8,894 nucleotides of DNA from Planctomycetota bacterium (GTDB lineage: Bacteria; Planctomycetota; Planctomycetia; Isosphaerales; Isosphaeraceae), in assembly GCA_021778575.1 (NCBI GenBank), contig JAJYCH010000134.1, forward strand, positions 1 through 8,894. Direction: 5' to 3'. This document shows, piece after piece, positions 6,407 to 8,894 of the stretch (within the stretch, counting starts at the first letter, position 1; each line of letters starts with the position of its first letter). The notes beneath the pieces were generated by a model that searched no databases, was not told the DNA's origin, and saw nothing but the letters and a program-made list of their open reading frames with translations. The translations under genes were made by a program, and so were the position numbers.

Positions 6407-7395
6407 AACGGCTCCGGTTTCCGCTTCCCTTTCCCGAAAATCAAGCCCAACGGCCAGGTGATCGGTCGGAGCATCCAGCGAACCGGCAGGCCGGCGATCA
6501 CCAGGAGCGATCCAACCACCAGGACTCCCGCCAGACCCATTCCGAGATAACGAAGCACGCCGACGTTCAAGCCGTAACCGGCCAGGGCGTCGCCGATCGA
6601 ACTTTCCAGGCCTCGAGCCGCTCCGGCGCTGATGGCGCCGACGATGTTGACCCCGGCCCTGGCGAACTGCTGGATGGCGTACTCGGTGGCTCGACCGGCG
6701 GTATCCACGAACTTGTCGGGATCGGCCAGGAACGCGGCGAGGAGGCCGGCGGCCACCAGTTTCTTCTTGTTTGGCAAGACTGTCTGAGTGTAGAACTCCC
6801 AGCCGCCTCGGCCGGTCTTCCGGAGCACTCCGAGAGTTTCGGGGCCTTCCTTGACGACCACCTCGGCCACGTCGTCACCGTAGACCCGGACGGCGGCGAG
6901 CCCCTCGGTTCCGAGCTTGCGGACCATCATTTCAGCCTGGTCGGGGAACCGCCTGGCCAGTTGCTGGGCCGCCTCGCCCATCTCGACGACGACGCGCTTC
7001 TCGGCCGGCGCGAGGGCGGCGAACGCCCGCGCGGTCTCGGGTTCGGGGCGAAGCAGGCGGTTGAACCGGGCCTGCAACAACGCCTCGGACGGACTCTCGG
7101 CCCGGTGAGCCGTGCGGGCCAGGGCGTCGGAACGACGGGCCAGGGTCTCCAACCCTTCGTCAGCCTCGCGAGCGAACAGTCGGCCGGCGGTCCGGGTCGC
7201 GGTCGAGCCTTCACCGAGGCCGGCCTTGCCGCCGGCTCGGGCCTCGACGATCACCTCCTGCACCACATCATCGAGCCAGGCGACCTTGCCGGCTCCGGCC
7301 TGGGCCGAGCCGGGTCCAACCACCGCGACGGCGAGGGCCAGGGTCAGCGGGGAAACCAGGGTCAACCACAAGGCTCGATTCGATCGCTGACGCAT
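6403..7395 (-). CDS. Exported membrane-anchored protein of unknown function, 330 aa
   Basis: I do not recognise a named family, but the sequence has the flavour of lineage-specific planctomycete envelope proteins. Residues 1-33 form a Sec signal peptide (basic MRQRSNR, hydrophobic LTLALAVAVV, Ala-rich cleavage region SAQA|GAG). Residues 40-200 are Ala/Arg/Glu-rich and helical, with a repeated Val/Glu-rich pattern (GDDVAEVVVKEGPETLGVL). A weakly hydrophobic segment lies at 213-223 (LVAAGLLAAFL). A clear membrane helix spans 284-303 (LGMGLAGVLVVGSLLVIAGL), followed by a basic tail GKGKRKPEPF, so the main body should be periplasmic with the C-terminus inside. The ATG at 7395 has GAGGA 7-8 bp upstream. 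It is the first gene of the four-gene minus-strand operon. Its topology matches the GTPase encoded at the other end, suggesting a joint envelope complex (inference). Confidence 0.75.
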   Translation of the reverse strand: MRQRSNRALWLTLVSPLTLALAVAVVGPGSAQAGAGKVAWLDDVVQEVIVEARAGGKAGLGEGSTATRTAGRLFAREADEGLETLARRSDALARTAHRAESPSEALLQARFNRLLRPEPETARAFAALAPAEKRVVVEMGEAAQQLARRFPDQAEMMVRKLGTEGLAAVRVYGDDVAEVVVKEGPETLGVLRKTGRGGWEFYTQTVLPNKKKLVAAGLLAAFLADPDKFVDTAGRATEYAIQQFARAGVNIVGAISAGAARGLESSIGDALAGYGLNVGVLRYLGMGLAGVLVVGSLLVIAGLPVRWMLRPITWPLGLIFGKGKRKPEPF

Positions 7396-7756
7396 CGCAA
7401 CAGTCCTCAGAGAGAGGCTTCGCGAAAGCCCGCCGAGAGAGGGCCGTCGCTCCAGAGTTCAGCCGCGGTTGACGGTCGATTCCGTCGCGGAACCGATCCG
7501 GTCATCGTATTTGTCTTCGCCCGCCGGACCTCGGGATTTTCGAGCAGACCAACGCTTCTCAACGAGCCGATCGGTCTGATCGAACTCGGTTGAAGCCGCC
7601 AGGCCACCGCAAGCCCGAACCCCAGAGGCGAACCCGTGAAACAGCGTCGCTCGGCGCTACTCCCGTGGGTCAAGGGAAATACGTCGAGAAACCAGGCCGC
7701 GCCCGATCACGAGTAAACTCGCTCTCAGACGCTACGACCGCTCCAGGAGTCCCCTA

Positions 7757-7945
7757 TGGTACGCCAAGCACGGCGACAAGAAAATCCCGCTCGAAAAAGA
7801 CCCGATCTTCGCGAGCCAACTCAACATCAAACCGCAAGAGTCGTTCATTCAGCCCAATGGAGCCATGCATCAATGCGGTCAGGTGCCGTTCCGATCATTC
7901 TTGACTCTCTTCTTTAGTTTATCGCCAGATCGGTTGGATCGCTGA
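7757..7945 (+). pseudogene. Possible gene remnant, no start codon
   Basis: From 7757 to the TGA at 7943-7945 the plus strand reads as a protein-like sequence beginning WYAKHGDKKIPLEKDPIF and continuing through ASQLNIKPQES and NGAMHQCGQVP. Third codon positions are mainly G or C, as in real genes here, and GC3 is higher than in the other frames tested. Upstream the frame stays open to a TGA at 7637 but turns into Arg/Ser-rich non-protein-like sequence with no ATG or GTG. It may be the tail of a decayed gene. The family is not recognised, and chance is a fair alternative. Confidence 0.2.
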
Positions 7946-7988
7946 AGAATTGAACGGCAATTGCGCGGGTTTGGATGGGGAAAACGAG

Positions 7989-8028
7989 CCAGGGTCCGCG
8001 ATCACCGTCCGGTGATCGCGGACCCTGG
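7989..8028 (-). terminator. Perfect 18-bp stem hairpin, terminator of the DUF1559 gene
   Basis: Bases 7989-8006 pair exactly with 8011-8028 around a 4-nt loop (GTCC on plus). It lies 26 bp past the DUF1559 stop. Read on the minus strand the stem is followed by CTCGTTTTCCCC, so the U-tract is short and offset. It is very likely an intrinsic terminator or a 3'-end-protecting hairpin for that transcript. Confidence 0.75.
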
Positions 8029-8054
8029 ATGAGCGCTGGACCGACGGAATCGGC

Positions 8055-8732
8055 TCAGAACTGATCGGACGAGATGATCTCGCCGCCATTGAGGGTGATG
8101 GCGTAACGGAAGGCGGCGAGGTTGATCGTGCTCTTGAGGAACCGGACCGAGCCGTCGCCGAACAGGGCGTTGACGCCGCCGGGGTGGTAGGCGTAGGCTT
8201 CCTCGTTCGCTCCCCCCTGGCCGCCGGCGGTGACGCTGGAACTGGGCCAGCTCGTGTTTTCGCGGACATAAAGCGCGGTCGCGGCAAGATTATTGGGCTG
8301 GCCGGAGATCCCGAAGGCGTTGCCCGGATCAGCCCAGCGCCAGAACCGGTGTGGTCCGGCGACCGAGACGCCCGACCCTCGGATCGGATAGGGATAGCCA
8401 ATCGAGGTCTGGCTCACATTACCGTCGGCGTACTGGCTGACATACCGCTCGTCGCGACCGGCGCACTCGATCATGGCGATGGTGTTGCTCGTGCCGTCGG
8501 TGATCTCGGCGATGGTGGTCTTGCCGTTCTTCAGTAAACCGGAAGCCGCCGTGGCCTTGTTTCGATAGGGAACAGCCGGAGTCGAACCCGTGCCGCCCGC
8601 GACCGGCACGCCGTTGACGATGTTGATATCGGTGTAAATCACCGGGGCATAGTCGAAATAGCCATAGCCAATGTTGAGAGTCGACTCTTCCGGCGAGTTG
8701 GTCAGGTTCACGCTGTCGGGACCGGTCCCGAT
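8055..8732 (-). pseudogene. DUF1559 (H-x9-DG) protein, N-terminal part missing
   Basis: This is the C-terminal 226 residues of a DUF1559 protein, a large planctomycete family of pseudopilin-like exported proteins that normally begin with a prepilin-type signal and helix (TLIELLVVIAII-like). Diagnostic parts are KTTIAEITDGTSNTIAMIECAG, the region HRFWRWADPGNAFGISG, and near the end AYHPGGVNALFGDGSVRFL, which contains H-x9-DG exactly. It ends naturally with TGA at 8055-8057 and a terminator hairpin. The family-like sequence stops upstream at about [20 protein letters not shown]. Beyond it the same frame is only the antisense of hisF, so the prepilin N-terminus is absent. The open frame reaches an ATG at 8858, but those 42 extra residues (Ser/Thr/Pro/Arg-rich) are a hisF shadow. 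Family call is firm; whether the truncation is natural or an assembly artefact is open. Confidence 0.85.
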
Positions 8733-8733
8733 C

Positions 8734-8894
8734 CGCGACGGCACCCGATCCGGCTTCGACCTGGCGCTGACCCGGGCCGTGGTCGACTCCGTCGGCATCC
8801 CCGTGGTCGCCTCCGGCGGCGTCGGGTCGCTCGATGATCTGGTCGATGGCGCGGTCATCGGCGGCGCCGACGCGGTGCTGGCCGCGTCCGTCTT
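8734..8894 (+). CDS. hisF: Imidazole glycerol phosphate synthase subunit HisF, internal fragment
   Basis: HisF is the cyclase subunit of IGP synthase in histidine biosynthesis. It uses ammonia from HisH to convert PRFAR to imidazole glycerol phosphate and AICAR. The 53 visible codons match the C-terminal half of the (beta/alpha)8 barrel: [20 protein letters not shown] (the catalytic Asp-containing loop and next helix), then [19 protein letters not shown] and [11 protein letters not shown], the phosphate-binding glycine loops. The gene continues past the right edge. The expected preceding strand (ILLTSMD-like) is absent: immediately upstream the frame reads LSGPVPI, antisense to the DUF1559 gene. 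The first 170 or so residues are therefore missing and this copy cannot be functional as shown. Confidence 0.88.

Larger units (their letters stand above)
7396..8054. other. 659-bp intergenic region ahead of the four-gene operon
   Basis: This stretch lies between the operon's first gene and the DUF1559 fragment, both on the minus strand. It should contain the operon promoter, but no convincing -35/-10 pair was found. The only candidate, TACGAT around 7505-7510 on the minus strand, lacks a matching -35. It also contains a possible coding remnant on the plus strand (7757-7945) and a strong hairpin (7989-8028). Two other open frames here (7407-7673 minus and 7590-7904 plus, both from TTG) have low-complexity Arg/Ser/Pro sequence and are taken as chance. 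Confidence 0.55.

Noticed and set aside
6385..7593. 402-residue open frame on the plus strand opposite the exported protein gene
   Set aside because: Gly/Gln/Ser-rich antisense shadow with no domain; the minus strand has a signal peptide, membrane helix and ribosome site.
7407..7673. 88-residue minus-strand frame upstream of the exported protein gene
   Set aside because: TTG start, no ribosome site, low-complexity Arg/Ser sequence; more likely leader and promoter DNA.
8055..8858. Taking the whole 267-residue frame as one intact DUF1559 protein starting at 8858
   Set aside because: The first 42 residues are antisense to clear HisF sequence and lack the prepilin-type N-terminus of the family.

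Overview
The window looks like chromosome of a GC-rich planctomycete, most likely of the Isosphaeraceae type. Three things point there: a DUF1559 protein with the H-x9-DG C-terminal motif, a lineage-typical multidomain membrane GTPase, and strongly G/C-ending codons in most genes. No rRNA, tRNA, CRISPR array or recognisable transposase is visible.

Layout. A Crp/Fnr-type regulator (654 to 1, minus strand) runs off the left edge. It is divergent from a small helical protein of unknown function (1106-1378) across a 451-bp control region holding an AT-rich block and several palindromes. A 434-bp gap follows, with an AT-rich terminator-like tract, a 112-bp element bounded by 22-bp inverted repeats, and a possible sigma70-type promoter. 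Then comes a diacylglycerol-kinase-type lipid kinase (1813-2844). Convergent with it is a four-gene minus-strand operon: exported membrane protein (7395-6403), PD-(D/E)XK nuclease-like protein (6406-5870), PIN-domain ribonuclease-like protein (5889-5278), and a 776-residue membrane GTPase (5222-2892). The 659 bp at 7396-8054 hold a long perfect hairpin and a possible gene remnant. The right end carries the C-terminal part of a DUF1559 protein (minus strand), joined directly to the 3' part of hisF (plus strand).

How the genes may work together. The two outer genes of the operon are GC-rich, and topology places most of each protein outside the cytoplasmic membrane, so they could form one envelope machine driven by a cytoplasmic GTPase. 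The two middle genes are clearly lower in GC, overlap each other by 20 bp, and encode two predicted nucleases. They look like a compact, recently acquired toxin/defence-like cassette lodged in the older operon. This nuclease pair, alone or with the GTPase, is the best candidate here for an undescribed system, but its function is inferred only from motifs and gene order.

The DUF1559/hisF join near 8733 is abnormal. Both genes are cut at the same point, so either a real rearrangement or an assembly misjoin should be considered before the last 850 bases are interpreted.
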